Of a DNA stretch of 64,000 bases, positions 37,701-50,043 are shown piece by piece. The notes beneath the pieces were generated by a model. It worked only from the letters and a program-made list of their open reading frames with translations. It had not been told where the DNA came from and did no database searches. The first letter of the stretch is position 1, and each line of letters starts with the position of its first letter. The translations under genes were made by a program, and so were the position numbers. This DNA comes from Theocolax elegans (Eukaryota > Arthropoda > Insecta > Hymenoptera > Cerocephalidae): the NCBI GenBank assembly GCA_026168455.1, contig CM047427.1, forward strand, positions 61,023,249 through 61,087,248, written 5' to 3'.

Positions 37701-40700
37701 GATAAGGTGTGGTCGCGGTGTTATTTATCCAATTAAATGTAATAAAATGAGATTTTTTGACAAGTGCCAATTATAGGTAACTTCCTTATCGGCATCATTG
37801 CTTGTGCAATGTTGGCGGATCCTATATTTATGGGGTATTATCAGGTTTCTGGTAGCATTACTTCAATTATCGAGAAATTATATTGCTTTTATAAAAATAT
37901 GAAAATAGTAATATATTGTCAATTGATTGATCTTTATTACAAAACTTGTTTTTAAAATGCATTACTATGTCTTTCAGGTCAATATTAAAGTTCAATTAAA
38001 GGGATATTACATTTAAAGAACATTGTACATTAGGATTAATAACCGAATTTTTCTTCATTTTTAACATAATAAGAAAACATCATTTATACTTACAAAAGTT
38101 TGAATTACATGGAGAGAAATATCTTGTAAAATTTACCGTGCAAGCAATGAACTTAGAATATATTATCTGTTGGACAAAAATGAACTTGAAAAGTCGTGAT
38201 ATTTTTAATATTACTAATAAGAAGTTACATGTTTATTATGTTGACATGGTAAATTGTCTAAGAAAATTCTTTCCGTGTAGTACTTGCTTAATACAAAGAC
38301 TGGATTTTCAACAAAGTCACCGGGCGATGTGATCATTCGATGCAATCTATAATGTTCTGTTCTGTACCGATCGAGAATTAACAAGTCGGATAAAACGATT
38401 TTGGGGAAGCGAGGTGATGGCAGTTAGTCGACGCATTCGGTCGTTGACCTCGGTAAGCCATCGACTGTTTAACGAGAATGGCCCATTATTATCCGTAAGG
38501 ATAATCGCTCTACGTTACCAATTTTAGACGGTACGATAATCATCCGACCAATTGGAGTGATTGATTTGGGCGCGCTTGGAACTAGTACTGCAATTATTAG
38601 TGCCGTTACTACGTAAAATGGTTGGTCATGGGTACGGGTCCTTGAACACTCGTTTACTTTTTTCCTAGCGTTTGCAGATTAAAAGCAATTGCAGTTTATC
38701 ATTTAAATCACTTTACCCAGAAGTTCGACATACTTCTTCTTGCGATCCTCTTCAAGAAAAACCATAATAATTTTTAATGACTATTGAACAGCAAATTTAT
38801 CTGTGAGAATGTTGAATCGATATACTTATAGGTATATTCTTCGATATACTTATTATATTTCTTCTATCGATATACTTATTATAAGATCCGGGAAGAGCGA
38901 TTGAAATAAAAATTTTTAAAAACATTATAGTAAATTTGCTATTTTGAACTGATTATAAAGTAATCGTACATGATAAAGCAGTAAACATCTTTACATATTA
39001 CATGTTTTATTAGAGTTATTATACGCATATAACTGACATGTAATTAACAATAATTATAACAAAAGTGGTAACGTAGATATCTGCCGTATCTGTAGCTGGT
39101 TAAGTAAGATTTGAAACGTCAGTTGTTGTATCAAAGATATACCTAGGAGTCACGTTTTTGTACGAGCGTTTCAGATTATAATATTCACGCGAGGCTCAAT
39201 TAATGTCAAGTGCTCACTCATAAATTGTAAATTTTGTTTAACAAAGACCCCCTGGACGAGGAGGACGTAATGAGCGAACGACAAGACATGATGCAATTAA
39301 GGACAAGATCGAGTCGAGGGGCCCGTTGCGCTAATAACACTGGTTCTCGAAATCACGGTGAAATTACTAAGGGCCAAGGAGATTTGAAGAAACCTACCTT
39401 ATCGAAACAAGTACCCTTTTTAATGATTTTTTATAGATAAATACGATAAGGTGTGGTCGCGGTGTTATTTATCCAATTAAATGTAATAAAATGAGATTTT
39501 TTGACAAGTGCCAATTATAGGTAACTTCCTTATCGGCATCATTGCTTGTGCAATGTTGGCGGATCCTATATTTATGGGGTATTATCAGGTTTCTGGTAGC
39601 ATTACTTCAATTATCGAGGAATTATATTGCTTTTATAAAAATATGAAAATAGTAATATATTGTCAATTGATTGATCTTTATTACAAAACTTGTTTTTAAA
39701 ATGCATTACTATGTCTTTCAGGTCAATATTAAAGTTCAATTAAAGGGATATTACATTTAAAGAACATTGTACATTAGGATTAATAACCGAATTTTTCTTC
39801 ATTTTTAACATAATAAGAAAACATCATTTATACTTACAAAAGTTTGAATTACATGGAGAGAAATATCTTGTAAAATTTACCGTGCAAGCAGTGAACTTAG
39901 GATATATTATCTGTTGGACAAAAATGAACTTGAAAAGTCGTGATATTTTTAATATTACTAATAAGAAGTTACAAGTTTATTATGTTGACATGGTAAATTG
40001 TCTAAGAAAATTCTTTCCGTGTAGTACTTGCTTAATACAAAGACTGGATTTTCAACAAAGTCACCGGGCGATGTGATCATTCGATGCAATCTATAATGTT
40101 CTGTTCTGTACCGATCGAGAATTAACAAGTCGGATAAAACGATTTTGGGGAAGCGAGGTGATGGCAGTTAGTCGACGCATTCGGTCGTTGACCTCGGTAA
40201 GCCATCGACTGTTTAACGAGAATGGCCCATTATTATCCGTAAGGATAATCGCTCTACGTTACCAATTTTAGACGGTACGATAATCATCCGACCAATTGGA
40301 GTGATTGATTTGGGCGCGCTTGGAACTAGTACTGCAATTATTAGTGCCGTTACTACGTAAAATGGTTGGTCATGGGTACGGGTCCTTGAACACTCGTTTA
40401 CTTTTTTCCTAGCGTTTGCAGATTAAAAGCAATTGCAGTTTATCATTTAAATCACTTTACCCAGAAGTTCGACATACTTCTTCTTGCGATCCTCTTCAAA
40501 GAAAAAAGAACAACGATGCCCGGATGTTGTGAAGCATGTAAAATTTGATACATGTCCCTTGTTTTTAGATTTAGGTGTGGGCAAGTATCACGTTCAATTC
40601 TGTTAAATTTCCAGACTAAAAGTTTAATATACTGTAATGCAAGATTATTTAATTGGATAAAAATAAGATTATAATACTTCGTTTATAAAAAAATACATAT

Positions 40701-43700
40701 AATAAAAAAGTGTATTCAAAAAATTGTATTTCAAGTGCTTTTCAAGCAAAATTGAGCATCAAGAATACGTAAAATAATCGAAACGCAAGACGGTTAGTAC
40801 CATCATTAAGGAAAGCACTATATTTCAAAACTATACCATTCAAGTATTTGTGCGTACAATGAAAAAAAAACAAATGTAGAGGAAAGTTCGAATTTGAAAT
40901 GCAAGATGCAAGTGTAGACGAATGTCTGTCCAAATTTACCGTAGGATGATGTAGATAGTGTTGAGAGTAAACTCGAAAAAGAAACGAAGGCTTAATTGTA
41001 GCGCGGAGGTGCTGAATAAATTACCGTAGGGTAGCTTATCGATTGTCGCGTGGACCGCCTCGCGACAATGTAGAATAAGTACGTATTTGCGCTCCGTAAC
41101 GAGTGAGATGCGACATAGCTCTCAGGGCGTGGTAAGTAGCGCGCTTTTGAAGCGTTATAGCTTTCCGGCTGCCGACGACGTTTACCTGCTCGTTTAGCTG
41201 TTTGCCGAGCCTTTCCGTCACGACATTTACGGAGCGAGGGTTTTCCCGCGCTTCTTTCTCCATCCCTTTCTCCCACACTCTCTTTTTACCGTTTAATGCG
41301 GAAAAAAGCTCCGCGTCGTTTACATTTCGTCCCTTTGTCGAGCTTTCGTTTTTTCGTCTCACTGCGTCCGTTCGGACGGAAACTTCCTGCGGCGTCTCCG
41401 TGGGAATCGAGTTCGCTAAGCGAAATCCCATCTGGGTCTCCGTTATAGATTCAATCTTACGCGATTCACTAAATTTACTTCCCAACGCATCCCCGTACGA
41501 GTTTTTTTTCGCTTCTTTGCTATTGCTTTTTTCTTCGTTATTTTTATCGATAATACACGCAAATTGAACATTGATGTGAATTTGTAATTGTCGAACGTAC
41601 TTAATACTTCAGTATGGTAACGATACGATACTATTTAATATGGATACTCACAAGAGAATAAACGATAAAAGTATTAACTTTTTAAATTTTCGTTAATTAT
41701 TTCCAAGAGATTTAAATAATAATTTAGTTACTTTCGCATACTGTATTATAAATAGTAATCTCCTGATGACTTTGAGTTACGAAATAGTAGTATAAAAGTT
41801 TGTTCGTCCGTCCGCTAGCTACTCGTCAAAAAGAAATAATACTTTACTCAAAATTGCATATAATATAATACATTTATTTGGTATTGCTCTTCTTAATTCA
41901 TTGATAAGTATAATATAGAGTTGAGAGGTCAGTAATAATGTATAGTCAGTAGTAGTATCGAATGGTTTTGTTTGCATGTGAATCACAGGTCTCCTGGATG
42001 CGAAGTCGAGACTTGCACATCCTGACGTCCGGGGTGGTAACTTTTAGCTCGGACGAGCGTTTCAAGCTTCAACACTTGGCCGGAAGTGACGCCTGGACTC
42101 TTCAACTCGACCGCGTTAAAAAGTCGGACGCAGGACGATACGAGTGTCAGGTTAACACGGAACCGAAAATGATGTACGCTGTTCAGTTACTCGTAAGAGG
42201 TAAACGTTTCAACAAAAAATCTCACGTTTCTTAATTGGACCAATATTACGATACATCCTGTACATCTTGAACTTGTTACTATACGGTACAACCTATCGCG
42301 TCTGTATACTCACGTGTCTCGTACATTTTTCTACACTTGACAAAACGTTATTTTGACTCGATGTCTTTAAGTTTTCGGCTTTATTGACAAGAAAATATCT
42401 TGTCTAATGCAACGAATACCTAAAGCACAGTTTTGTCAAATATATCTTGTTTAAGAGGAAGCTAGCGATTTTACCGACACATAGGAGTTACCATTTTTAA
42501 TTTTTATCAATAACTAAAAATGTTTATGAGGGATTTTGCTATTAGAGCACCATTATATATAGTAATATAAGTAATCTGTCAAATTTTGGTGCGAATTCAT
42601 TTACAGACTGTTCTACTTTTTTATTAATTAATCATCAAAAATTGAGTATGGAACCCCCTTAAGAGGACGTCGAAGCTAGCATTTTTACCAGCAGAGTAAC
42701 TCTACCTAATGGCACATATTCGCAATCAGTTTCACACTATTCTTCGTTATTTGCCGCTAGATTTCAATGAAATTTGCACATGATATATAAAATGATGCAG
42801 AGAATTGGGCTGTGCATCGAAAAGTGGCGAAAATTGAAAGAAAAACCTTTTGATTAGTCTAAAACTGATGAACTCTACCTAATGGCACATATTCGCAATC
42901 AGTTTCACACTATTCTTCGTTATTTGCCGCTAGATTTCAATGAAATTTGCACAGGATATATAAAATGATACAGAGAATTGGGCTGTGCATCGAAAAGCGG
43001 CGAAAATTGAAAGAAAAACCTTTCTGATTAGTCTAAAACTGTTAACCCCAACTGCGTACGTTATACGTATGTAGTAAGGATATTCCCCAAGAGGTGGCGC
43101 TGTATATTTACGAAGAATAGTGCGAACCTGTAATTTTTCTGCGACATAACCTAAATTAGCCTGGATAAGTGCTGTTTTTAATTTTTATCAATAACTAAAC
43201 CAGTTTTTGGGGAATTTTTGGACCAGAGCCCCATTCTATACAGTACTACAAGTAACTTGTCAAATTTTCGTGCAAATTCATTGAATATTTACGAAGAATA
43301 GTGCGAAACTGTAATTCACTATAATCAGATTATGTTGAATAAAAATTACAGTTTCGCACTATTTTCCGTAAATACTCAATGTATTGGCACCAAAATTTGA
43401 TAGATTACTTATGTTAGTACATAGAATGGGGCTCTGGTCCCAAAATTCCCCAAAAACTGGTTTAGTTATTGTTAAAAATTAAAAACGATGACTCCTATAT
43501 GTCAATAAAATCGCTATATATAACACGTATATAAATCGTATAATATATAACACGTTTTAATAAAATCAGTTGCGCCTATCAATGAAATCATTTTTTATTT
43601 GGATTTTATCTATACTTTAGAAAAATAAGTACTGTTAAAATCCATCGGATAAAATTATTTCTATAACGCTTTGATAATATTTGACAAAATCGGTATATCG

Positions 43701-45244
43701 TAAGTAGTCGCTAAATATTTACATCACTATGATCGATCGAGTACAATTAAAACATCAAAGTTCAGACTCCTTTGATATTAAAAATAATTTTTCCCATATT
43801 TTTAATGCGTTAAATTTCGATTCCTTTAATCGTGATAATTTACGTTCAATTCTCGATTAATAAATAAACAAGCCGAATGGACCGTTTTTTTTTTCTCTCT
43901 GCGTATACAATCGCGTTTAATGCGGCATCGATGAATATTGAAAAGCCGCACGCGTTAATGAAAAGAACGAAGCTTTTGAGTGGCCATTTTTATGGCATAC
44001 ATAAAAGACAGTGGCACAAAATAATGGGATAATTATAAACAATTTTTTCTCGATTCAACTCTAACGAAATAAATTTGCACACTGGCGACTAGAAAACGTA
44101 TACAGTGGACACGGAATCTCGTCAGTTTGAATAACGCTTTAATATTCATCGAGTCAATATTGAAGCGCTATGTATTAAAGGGGACGTATTCCGTATACTC
44201 GCGGGTAATTCAATGATACGTGTACTACCGCCATGCATTTTTGGCGATTCTTTTTTCTAACCGACAGGTAACCAAAAAAACGTTCCAGATCCCAACAAGC
44301 CGGATGGTTACGATGAGCCTCACTCCCAGCAGACTCGAATAAGTGAGTATATATGTATCAAATGATTTAATTCTATCTTACTCTGCGTACTGCGTAAGAA
44401 TACTTATTTGTTCGGTGTGACTAGTGCTGAATATTTATCGATACGATAGAGGAAAATATACACCTTAAAAGTAGGTGACTGCGCCAAACAATACAATGCA
44501 AGAATTAGTGTTGTTCTATTAGAACGTATGCCACTAACGTTTTACTTCTCTACAAAACCACGAATAAAGCTTCGGAACAATGTTGGCATTTGGACATGTT
44601 TATAACCGTATACCGTATAAAGTATGTTATTAATGAAATTTTGACGAAAAATAAAAACAAATTCCATTATAGTTTCGTAGAATTGTAATACCTTTGCAGG
44701 GTGGTAAAAAGGGAAAGGATGTTTGCCAAGCTGGATACGCTAAAAGACGCGCAATGATAATCGTCGAGCGTAATATTACGCCCGGGATTAATTCAAGTAT
44801 AATGGGATTAGCCTCAATCCCGTGACAGTACGAAAAAGAGAGCGCGAGGCCGCTTTGAATAATGCATTTTCGTCTTAACATTAGCACGCCTGAGCATTTT
44901 AAATTAGCACTTCCTCTTCCTTCGTTTTTTTTCTCACGTAGTTTACTTGCGGCAAAAAGCGAAACAACCACCCCCGCCTAATTGAAAACTATTTGACACC
45001 CACGGGGTTAGAAGGTTTCGCTATTTTTCTTTCCGAAATGGGACCGAATAGTCGTCTACGAGATTGGAATAGATTAATTAACTTAAACCTTCGGTGACAA
45101 GATTTTATTTTGTTAATGCTTAAAACGGTTCTATACTTTTTATTTTAAAAATCGTTCGATGCAATTGGAAAATATTTGTTGGCAATTTAAAAGATATCTT
45201 TACAAAATCTTTTAGAGATAATAATAAGTTATACCTATCTATAT

Positions 45245-45302
<58 letters not shown>

Positions 45303-48300
45303 ACAAATCTAAAATGTTAATATTTAGTCAGAAAATTCTAATTACGAGGTGTAAATTGTAATAATTAAGGAAAAGTATTATTCAAACATTTCCATTTTTC
45401 ATTTTAACGATTTGCTATTTCGCTTAGTATATTATACGTTTTTCTTGTAAAATATTTGTACTTTTCCATTCAAAGTATCAAAAACTTTTGATCGAGTAAG
45501 GTTATTGTGCGTATTTAGTAAGTAATATCATTTTCATATGACTATTTATTTTTTGTCCTTGTAACTCCGTATACCCGCCATTCGGTCAGTTTTTCGGAAA
45601 GACCCCCATCTATATGTAGAGGTGTACATTACCTTTCCTTCATCTCCTCCCTAGATTATTTCCTCTCCATCTCGCATTTGCCCGGTCGTGAGGAAGGATA
45701 AGCCTATGAGTAGAGGAAAACCTTCCTAGAGACTGTTGGTGTTTTGAAGCATTCTGCTTGGACGTTTAGGTCACATTACATAGACCTAAGCATCGAAACC
45801 AAATGTTTTACACCTCCGGCTCACATTGTGAACTACGGGAAAATATCTAACTGATCTTAAAGACTGCACGAGGGTGAATCCAAGCATTAACCGCATAGAA
45901 AATGCTGCTTAACTTTCGCGATCGCCGAGGTGAATCTCTTCCACTCCCCTTGCACCGCTTCATATATATTATTTTATTTTAATTTTTTTTTAATATAATT
46001 GCAAGATTCTGTTTAATATTTTATAACTAATAATATGTCAATGTAAGAAACTGTGTATAGATATGCAATTTTTACGAATGTTGAATATTACACATATTTT
46101 AGTCAATACTTAATTCTATCGTTGTTATTTTTTATCGTCGTACCAAATTTCGTCGTATTCGTCTACCAAATTTTAAAATATTAATAGGTACGTGCACATA
46201 CGTATATAAGCACCTACTATCAAATGACTTTGTTGTTATAAAAAAAATTACAACATCAAAGTCAAATGAAAAAAAGTAATTTCTTTTTAATTTAAAATAT
46301 TAGCAATGTCATGTACAGGTTAAAACTTGCTTAAAATTATTATCCCTTAGGGCGCTGGGGTTTTGAAAAATTTGCAAATCACATTTTTCTGTAGAAATTT
46401 GGTCTGAGGTCCCTAAGTTAGGGCCAAACTAAGTAAAGATGTTGGCGAGTCAGACCCCTTACGTCTAGAGGCGTATCCCGGCCGGGTACGGTCTAGCTAA
46501 TGTTAAAATTTCAAAAAACATTCGATTTTTTTGTTTTTAGCATTATTTATGTTTTATCTCGCCAAATAAAGTCACTTTGTATCATTATTGCTTGGAAAAC
46601 ATATAGGGCACCATCAACCAAAATTTGAGTTCCTCTCAAAACGTGAATTTTCACTCAATTGAAATGAAAAATAATGAGTAAAGTTTTTTTACGCCTCTAG
46701 GCGTTTTCCGGCGCTCTAAAGGTTAAAGGCTTTCAGAAGAGATTTTTTAGATATTTTTTATCAAATAATTTTTACTATCACTTGTGTTATATAATACGGT
46801 AAACAAAATAATTGTAGAGAAATAAATGATATAAAGAAATTATATAAAAATATATAAAAAATCGGTTTGAAATTCTCATAGGAAGGAGAACCGATAACAA
46901 AGTATTCAGATGCTAAAAGAGAGGGAGAAACAAAAACTGCGTTGAAGAAAAATGACGTCGTATAACCTTTCTCAATGATCTCACGCACTCGAACGATATT
47001 TTCAGGCTACGAGAGCACGGCACCAGTCGCGGCGATTATGGGTCCTCGCGAGCAAAGAGTCCCAGCTGGTTCGACGATAACCTTAAAATGTGTTATCACG
47101 TCTCCGTATCAAACCCGACCTATAAAAGGGGTCCAATGGTTCCGAGACAATAAACTACTTACATTCCAGGTAAATTAAGTACATGCGTCCCTTTACATAT
47201 AGTTGCGGAAAAATTAGGTCATGTTTACACCGTATATGCACATCTAGGTACCTATTAGACGATATTACTTCTTACTCCGTGTACTTATTTACGTTACAAT
47301 TAATGTCGGAATGACAAGATAAACTTTATTTTTACCGAGTACCAGGTACAGTTTATTGCTTATTGTAAATTTATCGTTTTATTTCTCCATAAATTATAAC
47401 ACACGCGTTAAAAATTTTAATATTGGCAGTATATAACTATTAGAAAATTTGAATGTTAAAAAAGCAGTTTAGTTACTGCAGGTAATTTCGGGCAATGATT
47501 TCGGGGTTCAAATTCAAAAGATGGGATTGTTTTCGTTTTTTCAAAAAGTGAAGCTTGTTACATTTCTAATTACCTTTAAACTCTAACTATAAGTTTGTCC
47601 AAACATATTAGTAAAAATAATAAGTCTAAATTTTATTTTCTTCAATTCTATTTCAATTTTAGTGTCGAATATCATTTCTTTAAGATTCATTCCCGAACAT
47701 TTAAACTAAGATTCTTTTTTTCTTTACATCACTTAATCAGTTTATATTAATTTTTAATAATTTAGTTTATACTAAATAGAAAAATATTTATGCAAAATAT
47801 AGATTTCAATTTTAATTATCGTTAACTAAGTTTACCCATAGAATATAAAATTGTCTTTATATTTCCTTTGCATCATCTTTCGTGACGTATTTAAAAAATT
47901 ACCATTTTTTAAAAATAAAATTGCATTTTAAATAAATATATATTTATTAAATAGTTTAAATAATACTATTGAAATTATAATTAATAGACAAGAGATAAGT
48001 CTTTCAATTATGATACATTTTATACTAGTTAAAAGTATACTTCAAAAAATGTTTACTAAAAATATATAAAACAAAAATTTTTCTTATTAAAAAATTTGAA
48101 AAATTAGCTCACTTACTTCTTATAATAATGTACAATGTTTTTTCATTCACATTTCGTAATATTTCTTAGGATTATTTTCTGTTATTGCTGAACATATTAG
48201 ATAGTTTCGCGATAAAGGAATACCGAATTGGCATACAAAAATTCGAAAATTACTGTAGTTCAGAGATATCGATTAAAATTTTTTTTGATATAATGTACAT

Positions 48301-50043
48301 TTGTATTTTTTCACATTAATTTTGTAAGAGAAACTATAGTGAAAAATGTTAGAATGTTTTCTGATGTAAACGCGAAAAATTGCCACAGGTAATTGATTAA
48401 TCCACTTTTCTACAGCATTCTCATTGTTTATTGCGAGATTATATTCACGCGGATCTAGAGGAAATATTAAAATCGTTCGTTTCTTGTAACATCATTTATG
48501 TACGTACAAAAAGTACCCTTTCACCTTACCTATAACATTTTATAGAAAGTTTAAACGATTAAATTGTTGACTAGAACTTTAATGTATATTCTTAGTGTAT
48601 AAAATGTGTTTTAAAGTATTCGAAACGGTCGTTCATGAACTGAATAAATAAATAATTTTTATACATACATTAAACGTTGTGAAAACTTCATCAAATTATG
48701 CGTGCAATTGTATACTTTTTTTACAAGGTATTAAACATTATCGTAAAATCGTTTATTATTTATAATGTGAAAAACTGTTCGTACGATATATTCATATGTG
48801 ATTAATAATATTCTTGTATAGATTCTCTCTAAATTCTGAAGAGTGATATTTGATATTTCACTTTTTGAACTAGTCGAAAGTGCAGCAGGCTTCGAGTGAA
48901 AAATCACTTTTCATAAAATTGACAAAAATTACATTTTTAACCATTCATATTTTCAGTTATTTTCTGAATCTGACGAACAATTATCTATACAGCTTTATAT
49001 ATAAAATAGTGTAAAAAGAAAATATGTTTCTGATGTGCGGTAAAAAGTATATTTTGACACCGAATGATCGTTGTTAAAGTTTCGAAAGAAAAATCCTAGC
49101 GAAAGCCAGAGAAGAAAAGGGTATATACTCACCGAATGAACGATTGACGCGTTGAATTATTTCTTTCGTTTGACAGGCTGCACGGGGTGGCATCAACGTA
49201 GAAACCGTCACGGGTACGGCGCAAACCTTCAGCGAAGCAACCCTGGCTAACGTAACACGGCAAGACACAGGCAAATATTCATGCAGACCCACCGAAGGAA
49301 AACCCGACACTGTTACTCTTTACGTCGAAGCCGGTAAATATTATAATTCTTTAAAGTGTTTTTACGAATTCATGATTCTTTATTTTACCATTTCGAGTTT
49401 AACTTGACGAGACCATTGATAATGATAATATATATATATCTACCAATGTTCTCGTCAAGTTAAACTTAAATATATATGTATATGAATTTGGAAAAATACA
49501 AAATAAATTATGTACGCTAAATAACGAAATATTAATGTTTATAAAAAAATTAAAAAATCAAAGTTAAAGTCTAGTTGGCCATTTGTAAGTGTTATATTTT
49601 TTAGATTAGTTAATTAATAAATATATTAATATAACATTGTCATAAACAATATATGTAATATGTAAATGATAATAAAATTAATACAAACCGATTAAGAAGA
49701 GATTAATAATTAGTTGATTATGCCAAAATTTTCAAAGTAAATAAATCACTTTTATATATATCTCTTACCGTATAAATGACTCAACATTCGCAAAATTGAA
49801 TTCCGCTAGATTTTCAAGTACTCCCAGGCTTAACTGAGACTAATTTACATACGTCACGAGTTTCGTGAGAAAAATTTGACTATAAATGTCTACATGGTTT
49901 CAGGGGAACGCACCGAGGCTATGCAGCGCGACGCCGCTTATATTTCTTCCGGTGTTGCTGTCCGCTGCCTCGATTTGCTGCCTTGGCTCGCCTCGTTCTC
50001 AGTTTTTATTCGCACGAGCACGACACTTACAGTATTTTGTTGA
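31347..50043 (+). CDS. dpr: Dpr-family cell-surface protein, complete, two Ig domains
   Basis: Seven exons join in phase: 31347-31440, 32511-32638, 41989-42199, 44268-44342, 47006-47169, 49177-49333 and 49904-50043 (969 nt, about 322 aa). Exon 1 encodes a signal peptide (LTLLLLILANA). Ig1 is in exons 2-3: QQTASNVTAFEGQTVYLPCR, the Dpr signature VSWMRSRDLHILTSG, then DAGRYECQVNTEP. Exon 4 is a 25-residue Pro/Asp linker not present in the second dpr gene. Ig2 is in exons 5-6 (ITLKCVI, VQWFRDN, RGGINVET, DTGKYSCRP). Exon 7 ends with GERTEAMQRDA and a hydrophobic segment, likely a GPI or membrane anchor signal. Dpr proteins sit on neurons and bind DIP receptors to match synaptic partners. Ig2 is more diverged than usual. 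I do not assign a family number. Introns reach 9 kb. Confidence 0.92.
31741..31772. repeat. (CT)16 microsatellite in dpr intron 1
   Basis: Uninterrupted CT dinucleotide run in the first coding intron. Confidence 0.95.
32639..37015. other. dpr intron 2, first part
   Basis: AT-rich intron, with GC-richer patches at 33240-33670 and 36030-36420 that might be enhancers. The open frame near 33375-33674 has no recognisable protein family and lies within the patch. No gene is called. Confidence 0.4.
37016..40505. repeat. 1.74-kb direct tandem duplication in dpr intron 2
   Basis: Copy 1 is about 37016-38760 and copy 2 about 38763-40505. They are nearly identical, with roughly ten substitutions or small indels seen (for example A/G at 37876 vs 39620). 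Each copy holds the same two short open frames: one starting near 37490/39234 with MSERQDMMQLRTRSSRGA, the other near 37764/39508 with a hydrophobic stretch FLIGIIACAMLADPIF. The last 400 bp of each unit is GC-richer. No terminal repeats or transposase are seen, so this looks like a segmental tandem duplication, or a false one from assembly. Confidence 0.85.
37490..37955 (+). other. Possible nested gene fragment, repeated at 39234-39699
   Basis: Two adjacent short frames, 68 and 63 codons, in the duplicated unit. The first is Arg/Ser/Asp-rich and soluble; the second begins after an acceptor-like TTATAG and has a possible membrane helix (FLIGIIACAMLADPIFMG) followed by CAG|GTTTCT, a donor-like site. 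Together they could be two exons of a small nested membrane-protein gene. I do not recognise the family, and the joining phase is unresolved. The identity between the two copies reflects the duplication, not conservation. Confidence 0.25.
40506..41988. other. dpr intron 2, last part
   Basis: AT-rich DNA with a mixed-composition block at 41040-41500 that is open on both strands without recognisable protein content. Possibly regulatory. No gene is called. Confidence 0.35.
42465..43514. mobile_element. 1050-bp foldback element with TA target duplication
   Basis: Terminal inverted repeats of about 130 bp: the left GCGATTTTACCGACA pairs with the right end read in reverse (GCGATTTTATTGACA), and matching continues through TTTTTAATTTTTA..CAATAACTAAA. 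TA flanks both ends (42463-42464, 43515-43516). A third, inner arm at about 43170-43310 is complementary to 43335-43490, giving a second long hairpin. Two roughly 160-bp direct repeats (starting CTACCTAATGGCACATATTC, about 42710 and 42874) sit inside. No ORF. TA duplication suggests a Tc1/mariner-type non-autonomous element. Confidence 0.8.
43515..44267. other. dpr intron 3, right part
   Basis: Intronic sequence between the foldback element and exon 4. No feature is recognised beyond the exon 4 acceptor (ACCGACAG). Confidence 0.4.
45247..45298. repeat. (TA)n microsatellite
   Basis: About 25 uninterrupted TA units in dpr intron 4. Confidence 0.95.
45550..45960. other. Compositionally distinct island, unidentified
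   Basis: About 400 bp with clearly higher GC than its surroundings and few stretches of A/T, ending at a T/A-rich tail (from about 45962). No ORF. The look is that of a retroposed RNA or a 3' fragment of a non-LTR element, but no tRNA-like promoter boxes were convincingly found. Confidence 0.3.
46348..46725. mobile_element. Putative MITE
   Basis: Short terminal inverted repeats: left CCCTTAGGGCGCTGG, right (read in reverse) ACCTTTAGAGCGCCGG. The internal motif TCTAGAGGCGTATCCCGGCC near 46467 resembles CTCTAGGCGTTTTCCGG near 46694. It is about 380 bp and non-coding. Target duplication is unclear. Confidence 0.45.
47170..49176. other. dpr intron 5
   Basis: AT-rich intron of about 2 kb between the two Ig2 exons. 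No other feature is recognised. Confidence 0.5.
49396..49466 (+). ncRNA. Candidate miRNA-like hairpin in dpr intron 6
   Basis: A 71-nt foldback. The left arm AGTTTAACTTGACGAGA is perfectly complementary to TCTCGTCAAGTTAAACT at the right end, and pairing continues with few mismatches (CCATTGATA opposite TACCAATGT) toward an AT-rich loop. The arms are about 32-34 nt, a size and shape typical of insect pre-miRNAs. It lies about 60 bp downstream of exon 6 on the sense strand. I do not recognise the mature sequence. A tiny inverted-repeat transposon remnant is the main alternative. Confidence 0.45.

Larger units (their letters stand above)
44343..47005. other. dpr intron 4, with microsatellite and structured islands
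   Basis: Contains a long (TA)n tract at about 45247-45298, a GC-richer island at 45550-45960 and a putative small transposon at 46348-46725 (separate entries). The open frame at 44630-44971 on the minus strand has no recognisable family. Confidence 0.4.

Noticed and set aside
41036..41567. Overlapping open frames on both strands (149 and 121 codons)
   Set aside because: Open on both strands because of base composition; no family motif and no phase link to dpr exons.
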